A stretch of DNA of 64,000 nt from CAVQOB01 sp963714325 (lineage in GTDB: Bacteria; Pseudomonadota; Alphaproteobacteria; Rhizobiales; Hyphomicrobiaceae), in the NCBI GenBank assembly GCA_963714325.1, contig CAVQOB010000011.1:39747-103746 (forward strand), given 5' to 3'. Numbering within the stretch: position 1 is the first letter of the stretch; every line of letters begins with the position of its first letter. This document shows positions 26,586 to 35,566 of this stretch, piece by piece. The position numbers were made by a program, and so were the translations under genes. The notes beneath the pieces were generated by a model. That model was not told where the DNA came from and did no database searches. It saw only the letters and a program-made list of their open reading frames with translations.

Positions 26586-27515
26586 TCACGCTTTCGCCAC
26601 CGGCTTGTCGAAGGTATCACCGGCTTTGATCCCGGCGCTGGCGGCCCATTCATTGGCCGCAATCTTTTTCCCCTCAGGCGCTTTGACACGCTTGATGAGG
26701 ATAGCTCCGCCTTGCGCCGCAACCGTCATGCCGTTGGCATCGACCGACAAGATTTGTCCTGCAGCACCACTGCCCGCGACTTTCGCTGCATCATAGATGT
26801 CGAGCTTGATGCCCTTGATCATGCCCCATGCGCCCGGCGCCGGATTGGCCGCGCGGATGGTGTTGTAGACCTTGGCAACGGGCTGCGAAAAATCGAGTTC
26901 CGCGACATCCTTCTTGAACCAGCTTTCATAGGAGCCGGCCGCCAAGTTCTGCTTATGCTTCAAGAGCACGCCCGCTTTGACGAGGTCGAGGCTTTCGAGC
27001 ATCGCATCGACGCCCATCGGGAACAGCTTCTTGAAGTAGACGTCGCCGAGGCTTTCGTCGGCACCAATCTCAACGGTCTTCTGCAGCAGGATCGGACCTT
27101 CATCGAGACCTTCATCCGGCCAGAAGATCGTGAGGCCCGTGCGGGTCGAGCCCATCGCGATCGGCCAGTTGATCGACGACGGCCCCCGATGCAGCGGCAG
27201 CAACGAGGGATGATATTGGAAGGTCCCAAGCCGCGGCGCATCGAGCACGGGCTGCGGAATAAACAACAGCACGTAAGCCATCAGGCAGACATCGGACTTG
27301 AAGCTCTGCATGAGTTCCAGCGCTTCAGGCGTCTTCCAGCTTTTCGGCTGGTGAACGGTCAGACCCTTCTCACGCGCGAAAACTTTCATCGGGTCTTCGG
27401 GCTTGCCCGCCTTGTCCGGCGCGCAACAGACCGCAACGATGTTCTCGCCGCGCTCCAACAATTTCTCCAAAACCGCTTTCCCGAAAGCATCCTGGCCGTG
27501 AACAACAATCCGCAT
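26586..27515 (-). CDS. Stand-alone 10-formyl-THF hydrolase-like formyltransferase
   Basis: 309 aa; the start is the ATG at 27515 (MRIVVHGQDAFGKAVLEKL). The N-terminal formyl-transferase Rossmann domain has YHPSLLPLHRGPSSINWPI (His near 105) and IFWPDEGLDEGPILLQK (catalytic Asp near 140). These match the hydrolase domain of 10-formyl-THF dehydrogenase (ALDH1L1) better than the NVHASLLP of methionyl-tRNA formyltransferase. A C-terminal FMT-like domain follows (from about 205). There is no aldehyde dehydrogenase domain. It could release formate from 10-formyl-THF or move a formyl group within the oxalate/formate pathway; tRNA formylation is less likely given the neighbours. Confidence 0.75.
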   Translation of the reverse strand: MRIVVHGQDAFGKAVLEKLLERGENIVAVCCAPDKAGKPEDPMKVFAREKGLTVHQPKSWKTPEALELMQSFKSDVCLMAYVLLFIPQPVLDAPRLGTFQYHPSLLPLHRGPSSINWPIAMGSTRTGLTIFWPDEGLDEGPILLQKTVEIGADESLGDVYFKKLFPMGVDAMLESLDLVKAGVLLKHKQNLAAGSYESWFKKDVAELDFSQPVAKVYNTIRAANPAPGAWGMIKGIKLDIYDAAKVAGSGAAGQILSVDANGMTVAAQGGAILIKRVKAPEGKKIAANEWAASAGIKAGDTFDKPVAKA

Positions 27516-27532
27516 GATTTTCTCCGCTGCGT

Positions 27533-27676
27533 TCCCTCTCCCCATGCCACTTCGGGCATGGGGAGAGGGTTAGGGTGAGGGGCGGCTGCAAGTTCGATAC
27601 CTGCAGTATGAGACTGGGTCAGGAGCATTGTGCCGCCCCTCACCCCGATCCTCTCCCCGCGAGCGGGGAGAGGGAG
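27533..27676. repeat. REP-like hairpin pair before the formyl-hydrolase gene
   Basis: 27533-27585 (cctctccccatgcc hairpin, then gggttagggtgaggggcggc) and 27631-27676 (the opposite orientation, ending in a cctctccccgc hairpin). Same family as 26444-26577 and 62336-62480. Confidence 0.75.
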
Positions 27677-27681
27677 AGACA

Positions 27682-28968
27682 CTACTCCGCAGCCGCTTTC
27701 TTCGCCGGCGCTTCGGTCGCACCAGAGGCCTTGATCGCTGCAATCTCTTCCGCACTGTATTTGAGCATCTTGGAGAGAATCTCATCGGTGTGCTCACCCA
27801 GCAGCGGCGACCGCTGCACGTCGGACGGGCTGTCTGACAACTTGATCGGATTGCCAACCGACAGATACTTGCCGCGCTTGGGATGATCGACCTCGACGAC
27901 AGTACCGGTTGCCCGTAACGACTGATCCTCGGCGATTTCCTTCATCGACAGGATCGGGCCGCAGGGAATATCGAATTCGTTGAGAATGTCCATCGCCTCG
28001 AACTTGGTCTTCGTCATGCACCACTGTTCGCAGCGCGCGAAGATCTCGTTGAGCTTCGGCAGGCGCGCTTTGGGTGTTGCGTAGTTCGGATCGGTTTTCC
28101 AGGTCGGCTCGCCGATGACGTCGCAAATCTTCTCCCAGACCGGCGCCTGCGTGATGAAATAGATATAGGCGTTCGGATCAGTTTCCCATCCCTTGCACTT
28201 CAGGATGCGGCCGGGTTGGCCACCGCCTGAATCGTTGCCCGCGCGCGGCGTCGCATCGCCGAACGGAATGCCCTCGCCGTATTGGCTGTATTCGGTCAGC
28301 GGTCCATGCGCGAGACGCTGTTGATCGCGCAGTTTGACGCGCGCCAGATTGAGCACGCCGTCCTGCATGGCGCAGGTGACGCGCTGGCCCTTGCCGGAGT
28401 GTGTACGCTGATAGAGCGCCGTGACGATACCGAGCGCCAGGTGCAGGCCAGTGCCGCTGTCGCCAATTTGGGCACCTGTCACAAGCGGCGGGCCATCGCG
28501 GAAGCCGGTGGTCGAAGCCGAGCCGCCGGTGCACTGCGCGACGTTTTCGTAAACTTTGCAATCTTCATAGGGGCCCGGGCCAAAACCTTTGACCGACGCG
28601 TAGATGATGCGCGGGTTGAGTTCCTGGATGCGCTCCCAGGTCAGGCCCATGCGATCCATGGCGCCCGGCGCAAAGTTCTCGACGATCACGTCGCAGGTTT
28701 TAATCAGGCGCTCGAGGATTTCGAGACCCTTCTGGTTCTTGCTGTCGATAGTGATCGAACGCTTATTGTGATTGAGCATCGTGAAATACAGGCTGTCGGC
28801 GCCCTTCACATCCATCAACTGGCCGCGCGTGATATCGCCGACGCCCGGCCGCTCGACCTTGATGCAATCCGCGCCGAACCAGGCGAGCAACTGCGTACAG
28901 GTCGGGCCCGATTGCACATGCGTGAAGTCGAGAATTTTGACGCCTTTGAGTGCTTCTGCATGGCGCAT
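27682..28968 (-). CDS. frc: Formyl-CoA:oxalate CoA-transferase
   Basis: Transfers CoA from formyl-CoA to oxalate, producing oxalyl-CoA and formate. The 428-aa class III CoA-transferase is intact. It has LKGVKILDFTHVQSGPTCTQLL at the start and GADCIKVERPGVGD (near 35). The catalytic aspartate is in VTGAQIGDSGTGLHLALGI (near 168), and a glycine loop GGGQPGRILKCKGW (near 258) is the one that closes over the active site in Frc. The C-terminal 15 residues are Ala/Lys-rich. It lies 34 bp downstream of oxc; together they convert oxalate to formate and CO2. Confidence 0.93.
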   Translation of the reverse strand: MRHAEALKGVKILDFTHVQSGPTCTQLLAWFGADCIKVERPGVGDITRGQLMDVKGADSLYFTMLNHNKRSITIDSKNQKGLEILERLIKTCDVIVENFAPGAMDRMGLTWERIQELNPRIIYASVKGFGPGPYEDCKVYENVAQCTGGSASTTGFRDGPPLVTGAQIGDSGTGLHLALGIVTALYQRTHSGKGQRVTCAMQDGVLNLARVKLRDQQRLAHGPLTEYSQYGEGIPFGDATPRAGNDSGGGQPGRILKCKGWETDPNAYIYFITQAPVWEKICDVIGEPTWKTDPNYATPKARLPKLNEIFARCEQWCMTKTKFEAMDILNEFDIPCGPILSMKEIAEDQSLRATGTVVEVDHPKRGKYLSVGNPIKLSDSPSDVQRSPLLGEHTDEILSKMLKYSAEEIAAIKASGATEAPAKKAAAE

Positions 28969-29002
28969 TTCCTATGCTTGAGTTAAAATGATCGCTTGCC
29001 AA

Positions 29003-30717
29003 TCAAGTCTTCTTGACCACGCTCTGCGGATTGAGATTGCCGATCCGACCGGACTTTCGGTGCCCGCCTTCTCGTCGATGATGGCGTTGATCAGCGTCGG
29101 CTTGCCTGAGTCAATCGCCGCGTTGACGGCGCGTGACAGCTCGTCGGGCGATGTGACACGCACGCCGACGCCGCCGAACGCCTTGGCCATCATGTCGTAA
29201 TGGCTGTCCTTGACGAATGTCGTCCATGCCGGATCTGAACCGCCCGGGTTCGTGTCCGTGCCGCGATAAATGCCATTGTTGTTGAACACGACAACGCACA
29301 CCGGAAGTTTGTAGCGGCAGACCGTTTCAATCTCCATGCCCGAGAACCCGAACGCGCTGTCGCCGCAGACCGCCAGCACCGGCTTGCCGGTCTCAATGGC
29401 CGCTGCCACCGAATACCCCATGCCGATCCCCATGATGCCCCAGGTACCAACGTCCAAGCGCTTGCGCGGCTCGATAGATGTCGATGATCGAACGCGCAAA
29501 GTCGAGCGTGTTGGCGCCTTCGTTGACGAGGATCGTATCGGGGCGCTCCTTGAAGATGGTCTTCAGCACGCCAAGCGCGCCGTGATAGTCCATCGGATTA
29601 TTGTTGTTCTTGAGGCGTGGCGCCATCTTGGCGACGTTGTCCTCGACCTTCGTGCGCACGTTTTGCGCCCACGCTGCAGGCTTCGGCCAATCCGCCCCAA
29701 TCCGCGCCGAGCATCGCAGCTGACGGCCGAACTGATGTCGCCGACGACGGGAGCGGCGATCTCGATATTGCTGTCCATCTCGCGCGGCTCGATATCGACC
29801 TGGATGAACTTCTGCGTGCCGGGCGCCCCCCAAGTCTTGCCTTTGCCGTGTGAGAGCAACCAATTGAGGCGCGCGCCGATCAGCATCACCACATCCGCTT
29901 CCTTGAGCACCAACGACCGTGCCGCACCCGCCGACAGCGGATGCGTATCGGGCAATAGGCCCTTCGCCATGCTCATCGGCAGATAGGGAATGCCAGATTT
30001 TTCGACCAGCGCTCGAATATCCGCGTCGCACTGCGCGTAGGCGGCACCCTTGCCGAGCACGATGACCGGCTTCTTTGCGCCCTTCAGCAGGGCCATTGCG
30101 CGATCGATGGCGGCGGGCGCAGGAATTTGGCGCGGTGCTGGATCGATCACTTTGACCAGCGACTTCTGGCCGGCGACGGCATCCATCGTCTGCCCGAACA
30201 ACTTCGCCGGCAGATCGAGATAAACGCCGCCCGGACGGCCCGAGCACGCCGAGCGAATAGCACGCGCAACGGCTATCCCGATGTCGGCAGCGTGCAGCAC
30301 GCGATAGGCGGCCTTGCACACTGTCTTGGCGACGGCGAGTTGATCCATTTCCTCGTAGTCGCCTTGCTGCAGGTCAACCACTTCGCGCTCGGACGAGCCC
30401 GAAATCAAAATCATCGGGAAACAGTTCGTCGTCGCGTGCGCGAGCGCCGTCAGGCCATTGAGGAAGCCCGGTGCCGAAACGGTCAGACAGACGCCTGGCT
30501 TCTGCGTCAGATATCCAGCGATCGAGGCGGCATAACCGGCGTGTTGCTCGTGGCGAAACGCGATCATCCGGATGCCCTGCGCCTGCGCAAAGCGGCCAAG
30601 ATCGGTGATCGGAATTCCCGGCACGCCATAAATCGTCTTGATCCCATTGAGTTTGAGCGCATCGATGACGAGATGAAAGCCATCCGTCAGGTTCTGTGTT
30701 TGCGTGTCTGACGACAT
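29003..30717 (-). pseudogene. oxc: Oxalyl-CoA decarboxylase, multiple reading-frame lesions
   Basis: A ThDP enzyme converting oxalyl-CoA to formyl-CoA and CO2. The first 330 or so residues are continuous (GFHLVIDALKLNGIKTIYG, catalytic Glu in FRHEQHAGYAAS). The frame is then disturbed: an extra T near 29715; an almost perfect 10-bp tandem duplication (ccaatccgcc/ccaatccgcg) near 29687-29707; an extra base near 29483 (IDIY then EPRKRLDVG); and a net -1 near 29050, after which GRIGNLNPQSVVKKT ends at 29003. The ThDP motif GDSAFGFSGMEIET...NNNGIYRG is intact in its frame. Either a true pseudogene or a badly sequenced stretch; frc next door is undamaged. Confidence 0.85.
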
Positions 30718-30814
30718 GGCGCGTCCTCTCCCGTTGAACTCTTCTAGAATCTCTTTGCGGCATGGGCCGGAACGCTGGCCGCGTCCGACAAATATTGTGT
30801 TCTTGTCGGTCTTG

Positions 30815-31503
30815 TCAGTCCATATCGACAAACCGTTCGACGTGATCTCTGAGGCGCAGCGTGTGTTCCCGCACCAGCCGTTCGGCGCGCTCGGTGTCAC
30901 GCGCTTCAAGGGCGGCGACGATTTCCTTGTGGTCGACGATCGAACGCTTGGCGCGATCCTGTTCGACGATCGTACGCCGCCGGATGGCGCGCACATGAAA
31001 GAACAGACCGTTGGTGATCTCGCCGATCAACGCGCATTGGCCATGGCGGATGATGGCCTGATGAAACTGGATATTGGCGTCGGAATACTCCCCCAACTTG
31101 CGCGCCACGACGTCGGCCGAGAACTCATCGACCAAGCCATGCAGGCTCGCGAGTTCCTCGATCCGATGCCTCTTTCGTCGCCAACCGCGCCGCCATACTC
31201 TCAAGCGCCGCCCAGACGGTGATCATGTCGAGGATCTCCGACTTGGTGCGACGAACAATGAAAATGCCTTTGCGCGGGGCGATCCGCACAAAACCTTCGG
31301 ATTCAAGCTGCGCCAGCGCTTCCCGGAGCGGTGTCCGCGAAACACCGAAGCGCTGCGATAGATCGCGCTCGTCTAAGCCGCAGCTCGGCATCAGGATCGT
31401 AGATATTCATGCCGAGGATCGCCGATTTCAACGCATCATAGGTGCGCGCCTTGAGGCTCTGCCCCTCGGCGATTGGTGCGATCATCAATTGGGTATCGGC
31501 CAT
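30815..31503 (-). pseudogene. GntR-family (FCD) regulator of the oxalate locus, two frame lesions
   Basis: Starts at the ATG at 31503 (MADTQLMIAPIAEGQSLKAR). The winged helix is split: ILGMNIYDPDAELRL continues, after an extra A near 31375, as DERDLSQRFGVSRTPLREALAQLESEGFVR. A second break near 31165 joins LATKEAS to IEELASLHGLVDEF. The FCD ligand domain continues with FHQAIIRHGQCALIGEI and ends at 30815. FCD-type GntR proteins bind small organic acids. Its place upstream of oxc-frc and divergent from a Tct transporter, with GGTATACC palindromes in the gap, indicates control by oxalate or a product. The intact length would be about 229 residues. Confidence 0.8.
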
Positions 31504-31577
31504 TGCAGCCCGCCAATTACGAAACGTTTCCCAAATCCACGGCCCGCTAAAACCGCGTGCTCTTCTACCTTGGCATG

Positions 31578-31587
31578 TGGCATACCA
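31578..31587. promoter_or_regulatory. GntR-type operator TGGCATACCA
   Basis: Palindromic half-sites in the gntR/tctA gap, within gtggcataccata. It shares the pattern with 31713-31722 and with 36592-36601 before fdhB. Assignment to the adjacent GntR protein is inferred. Confidence 0.55.
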
Positions 31588-31712
31588 TAAGCCACTGCAA
31601 GCGACACTCGCAAGCAAATAGATCGACGCGGCAATAAAACAGCGCAAATTTGCGCAACACGCCTGATGCACCTGCGAACAGAACGGCTTGCATAGAGCAA
31701 TTCTGTGACATA

Positions 31713-31722
31713 CGGTATACCA
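31713..31722. promoter_or_regulatory. GntR-type operator CGGTATACCA
   Basis: Second GGTATACC palindrome in the 404-bp divergent gap (31504-31907), about 185 bp before tctA and 210 bp before gntR. A weaker ggggtatgctccc follows at 31728-31740. No gene is supported in this gap. Confidence 0.6.
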
Positions 31723-31907
31723 CAGATGGGGTATGCTCCCGTGGTGCGCCAAACGTCGGCCAACTCTCGCGACGTCGAGAGACACTTCTTCGCTACCGCC
31801 GACGACCGGACCCGAAATAGCCTGATGAAGGGCTAAACTATCAGTCGGCCTACCCGGCCCAAGAGCTGGGACGCTGCACTAGGAAACGTTCGCGGGGACC
31901 ATCGCAG

Positions 31908-33707
31908 ATGGAAGAAATCTCATCCCTTATGCAGGGATTTGCAACCGCACTCACGCCCTTCAACCTCGCGTTGATGTTCGTCGGCATTGTCCTTGGCGTC
32001 ATTATCGGCGTGCTGCCGGGCCTCGGTGGCGCCAATGGCGTCGCGATCCTGCTGCCACTCACGTTCTCACTCGCACAATTGCCCGGCGGCACCACCTCCG
32101 CCATCATTCTTCTCTCGTGCATTTACTGGGGAGCGCTCTTCGGTGGCGCGATCACCTCGATCCTCTTCAACATTCCGGGCGAACCCTGGTCGGTGGCGAC
32201 GACGTTCGACGGCCACCCGATGGCGCAGCAGGGCAAAGCCGACGAAGCGCTGACCGCCGCCTTCACCTCGTCCTTCGTCGGCGCCTTTTTCGCCGTTGTC
32301 CTGATCACGTTCCTGGCGCCGTTGGTCGCAAAATTCGCCCTCAAGTTCGGCCCAGCTGAATTTTTTGCCGTCTTCTTCCTGACCTTCGCCAGCTTTGTCG
32401 GCATGGGCAAAGGCTCGCCATCAAAAGTGCTGGCGTCGATGGCGCTCGGCTTCGCCCTCGGCGCCGTCGGGCTCGACAAGGTCACCGGCACGCTGCGCAT
32501 GACCTTCGGGCACGAGGAATTGCTGGGCGGGTTCGACTTCCTGACGGCCGTCATCGGCTTGTTCGGAATCGGCGAGATTCTCTCGTCGATGGAGTCGGGG
32601 CTTAAGTTCTCAGGCGCACACGCCACGATCCGGCTCAGCGCCGTCGTCATCACCTGGAAGAAACTCCTGAAGTACTGGGCGACATCACTGCGCTCGACGA
32701 TTGTCGGCTGTTGGATGGGGATCACCCCCGGCGGCGCCACACCGGCATCGTTCATGAGCTATGGCCTTGCCAAACGCTTCTCGAAAGATGGTGACAGTTT
32801 CGGCAAGGGCAACATCGAAGGCGTTATTGCGCCGGAAACAGCAGCCCACGCCGCCGGCACTGCCGCCCTCCTGCCGATGCTGACGCTTGGCATTCCGGGT
32901 TCGCCAACGGCCGCTGTTCTCCTCGGCGGCTTGATGATCTGGGGCCTGCAGCCCGGCCCGATGCTGTTCGTCGAACAGAAGGAATTCGTCTGGGGCCTGA
33001 TTGCCTCGATGTATCTCGGCAACATCGTCGGATTGGTCGTCGTGCTGACGTGTGTGCCGCTCTTTGCTGCAATCCTGCGCGTCCCGTTCTCGATCATCGC
33101 ACCAATCATCCTCGTCGTTTGCGCCGTCGGCGCCTTCACCGTTCACAATTCCATGTTCGACGTCTGGATGATGCTCGGCTTCGGCGTCATCGGCTATGTG
33201 TTCCAGAAGCTCGGCTACCCGTTGCCACCCCTCGTTCTCGCCATTGTCCTTGGCGACAAGGCGGAAGAGGCGTTCCGGCAGGCGTTGCTCGGCAGCCAGG
33301 GCAGCCTCGGGGTGTTCTTCTCGAACCCGCTCGTCGCCTCGATCATGGGCCTCGGCATCCTGCTGCTCTTCTGGCCGTTGATCGACGCCTTTAACGCCCG
33401 CAAAAAGAGCGGTTCCGCTGCTGCAACTGTCATCGCTGGTGCCGTTGCCGCAACGTCAGCCATGCCGCAACCGGCGGCCGCCGCGCCTAACACGACGTCC
33501 AGCACGGCCGCCCAACGCGCGCCGTCAAACCAACGGATGGTGTCACTGCGGGAAGAAAACCGCGCCTTGAAAGCAAGGCTGATCGGTGAGATCGCGATCA
33601 ATGATGCCATTCGCGAAGTCACACTGCAGGAACTGGAGGCGGAAAACATCGCCCTGAAAGAGCGCCTTGCCTACTATCTCGCTGAAAACGCGCGTCTCAA
33701 GCGCTGA
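31908..33707 (+). CDS. tctA: TctA-family transporter large membrane subunit with coiled-coil tail
   Basis: A 599-aa integral membrane component of a tripartite tricarboxylate-type transporter, with about 10-12 helices. Conserved blocks include IIGVLPGLGGANGVAILLPLTF (near 28), GGAITSILFNIPGEPWSVATTFDGHPMA (near 80) and GIPGSPTAAVLLGGLMIWGLQPGP (near 327). The usual protein ends near residue 500. Here an Ala/Pro/Thr linker (about 500-545) leads to a leucine-heptad coiled coil (SLREENRALKARL, ELEAENIALKERLAYYLAEN), an unusual cytosolic extension. Substrate unknown; oxalate is a reasonable guess from the locus. Confidence 0.88.
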   Translation: MEEISSLMQGFATALTPFNLALMFVGIVLGVIIGVLPGLGGANGVAILLPLTFSLAQLPGGTTSAIILLSCIYWGALFGGAITSILFNIPGEPWSVATTFDGHPMAQQGKADEALTAAFTSSFVGAFFAVVLITFLAPLVAKFALKFGPAEFFAVFFLTFASFVGMGKGSPSKVLASMALGFALGAVGLDKVTGTLRMTFGHEELLGGFDFLTAVIGLFGIGEILSSMESGLKFSGAHATIRLSAVVITWKKLLKYWATSLRSTIVGCWMGITPGGATPASFMSYGLAKRFSKDGDSFGKGNIEGVIAPETAAHAAGTAALLPMLTLGIPGSPTAAVLLGGLMIWGLQPGPMLFVEQKEFVWGLIASMYLGNIVGLVVVLTCVPLFAAILRVPFSIIAPIILVVCAVGAFTVHNSMFDVWMMLGFGVIGYVFQKLGYPLPPLVLAIVLGDKAEEAFRQALLGSQGSLGVFFSNPLVASIMGLGILLLFWPLIDAFNARKKSGSAAATVIAGAVAATSAMPQPAAAAPNTTSSTAAQRAPSNQRMVSLREENRALKARLIGEIAINDAIREVTLQELEAENIALKERLAYYLAENARLKR

Positions 33708-33784
33708 CCCCGCAAAAGCCGATACGCAACCACTGGACCAACGGTCCGGCAAACACAAAAAATAGTCTCAAGGGAGGAAACGTC

Positions 33785-34819
33785 ATGACCACATCATCGA
33801 GCACGCGCCCACGGCACGCAGCCGCCATTGCTGTCGCCGTGTTGGCCAGTATGACCATAGCCCCAGCCGCCAACGCGCAAGCTTGGGAACCAACGAAGCC
33901 TGTGCAGTTCATCATCCCGGCCGGCACCGGCGGCGGCGCCGATCAGATGGCCCGCTTCCTCCAGGGCGTGATCCAGAAAAACAATCTGATGAAGCAGCCG
34001 CTGGTCGTCGTCAACAAGGGTGGTGGCGCGGGCGCCGAAGGGTTTCTCGAGGTCAAAAAGACCAAGGGCGATCCACACAATATCATCATCACCTTATCCA
34101 ACCTCTTCACGACTCCATATGGCACCGGCGTGCCGTTCTCCTGGAAAGAGATGACTCCAGTTTCCATGCTGGCACTCGACCAGTTCATCCTTTGGGTCAA
34201 TGCCGAAGCACCCTACAAAACCGCCAAGGACTATATCGACGCCGTCAAGGCCGGCGATGACAAGAAGTTCAAGATGGGTGGCACCGGGTCTAAACAGGAA
34301 GATCAGATCATCACTGCAGCGCTCGAAAAGAGCGTCGTCACACCGAAGAAATTCACCTACGTTCCCTACGCTGGCGGCGGCGCGGTCGCGGTGCAGCTCG
34401 TCGGCAAGCACGTCGACTCGACCGTCAACAACCCGATCGAGGCGGTCTCGCAGTGGAAGGCTGGCGCGCTGCGCCCGCTATGCATCTTCGATAGCAACCG
34501 CAGCATCTACAAAGACAAAGTCACAGCCAACGAGTCCTGGTCTGATATCCCGACCTGCAAGGAAAGCGGCGTCGACGTGACCTATCAGATGTTGCGCGGC
34601 ATCTTCATGTCACCGGACGTCAAGCCCGAGCAGGTCGCCTACTTCGTCGACGTCTTCAAAAAGGTCATGGCAACGCCGGAATGGAAGAAGTTCATGGAAG
34701 ACGGCGCTTTCAACCAGACCTTCATGGCTGGCGCCGAATTCACCAAGTGGGTCGAGGCCGCTGACAAGACGCACTACGACCTGATGAAAGAAGCGGGCTT
34801 CCTCGCCGCTGGAAAATAA
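33785..34819 (+). CDS. tctC: TctC-type periplasmic substrate-binding protein
   Basis: 344 aa with a signal peptide (IAVAVLASMTIAPAANA). The mature protein shows the Bug/TctC start WEPTKPVQFIIPAGTGGGADQMAR and the motif VVNKGGGAGAEGFLEVKKTKGD, then VPYAGGGAVAVQLVGKHVDSTVNNPIEA lining the ligand pocket. It captures an organic acid for TctAB. It starts 77 bp after tctA behind caagggagg. Order A-C-B is a rearrangement of the common C-B-A. Confidence 0.88.
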   Translation: MTTSSSTRPRHAAAIAVAVLASMTIAPAANAQAWEPTKPVQFIIPAGTGGGADQMARFLQGVIQKNNLMKQPLVVVNKGGGAGAEGFLEVKKTKGDPHNIIITLSNLFTTPYGTGVPFSWKEMTPVSMLALDQFILWVNAEAPYKTAKDYIDAVKAGDDKKFKMGGTGSKQEDQIITAALEKSVVTPKKFTYVPYAGGGAVAVQLVGKHVDSTVNNPIEAVSQWKAGALRPLCIFDSNRSIYKDKVTANESWSDIPTCKESGVDVTYQMLRGIFMSPDVKPEQVAYFVDVFKKVMATPEWKKFMEDGAFNQTFMAGAEFTKWVEAADKTHYDLMKEAGFLAAGK

Positions 34820-34910
34820 GACGACGCGCCCGCCGCGATGTCGCGACAGTGCGGCGGGCTCACTCTGCAATGACCTCCGCGCATAGCGCACTGTTGGACG
34901 GAACTGAGCC

Positions 34911-35450
34911 ATGCACAAGAACGAGCCCAGCAGTGACGATCCCGGCGTCGTTACCAATAAGACGATGGAAATCGTGGTGGCTTTGCTGCTGATCGGCGGC
35001 AGTGCCATCGTCATTCTCGACAGTTTTCGAATCGGATTTGGCTGGCAGGAGGGACAGGGTCCGGCACCCGGATATTTCCCATTCTGGGTGGCGATCATGC
35101 TGGCAGCATCCAGTCTCTACAATCTCGTCAACGCCGTGCGTGGCGCCAACGACGATGGCGGCGAGGATTTCGTTGCGAAGGCCGCACTCGGCCGCGTTCT
35201 CGCGGTGCTCATACCGACCTCAATCTACGTACTTGTCATCGGCGGTGTAGGTCCGATCCCCGGTCTCGGAATCTACGTGGCGTCAGCAATCTTCATTGCG
35301 CTTTTCATGCTGACCTTCGGCAAGGAAAGCCTGCTGCGAACCGTGCTCGTCTCGATCGGTGTGCCACTGCTCCTGTTCTTCATGTTCGAGCGCTGGTTCC
35401 TGGTGCCGCTGCCAAAGGGCCCGCTCGAAGCCATGCTTGGCTTCAATTGA
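34911..35450 (+). CDS. tctB: TctB-type small membrane subunit
   Basis: 179 aa with four predicted membrane helices (IVVALLLIGGSAIVILDSF; WVAIMLAASSLYNLV; LAVLIPTSIYVLVIGGVG; TVLVSIGVPLLLFFMFERW) and the conserved GQGPAPGYFPFWVA motif after helix 1. It completes the three-component transporter and is followed by a strong terminator. Confidence 0.85.
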   Translation: MHKNEPSSDDPGVVTNKTMEIVVALLLIGGSAIVILDSFRIGFGWQEGQGPAPGYFPFWVAIMLAASSLYNLVNAVRGANDDGGEDFVAKAALGRVLAVLIPTSIYVLVIGGVGPIPGLGIYVASAIFIALFMLTFGKESLLRTVLVSIGVPLLLFFMFERWFLVPLPKGPLEAMLGFN

Positions 35451-35504
35451 TCCGACCTGCCGCGATCAAGGCACGGTTCAGAACACTCTCACTAAACGTC
35501 CAAC

Positions 35505-35540
35505 AAAACCTCCCCGCACAGGCCGTGCGGGGAGGTTTTT
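35505..35540 (+). terminator. Strong rho-independent terminator after tctB
   Basis: A perfect 15-bp stem (aaaacctccccgcac / gtgcggggaggtttt) with a 5-nt loop and a T tract. It ends the tctACB operon and, because it is symmetric with an A tract on the other side, can also serve the convergent terC gene. Confidence 0.93.
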
Positions 35541-35566
35541 ATGTTGCCCGTTCAAGACATCAATCA

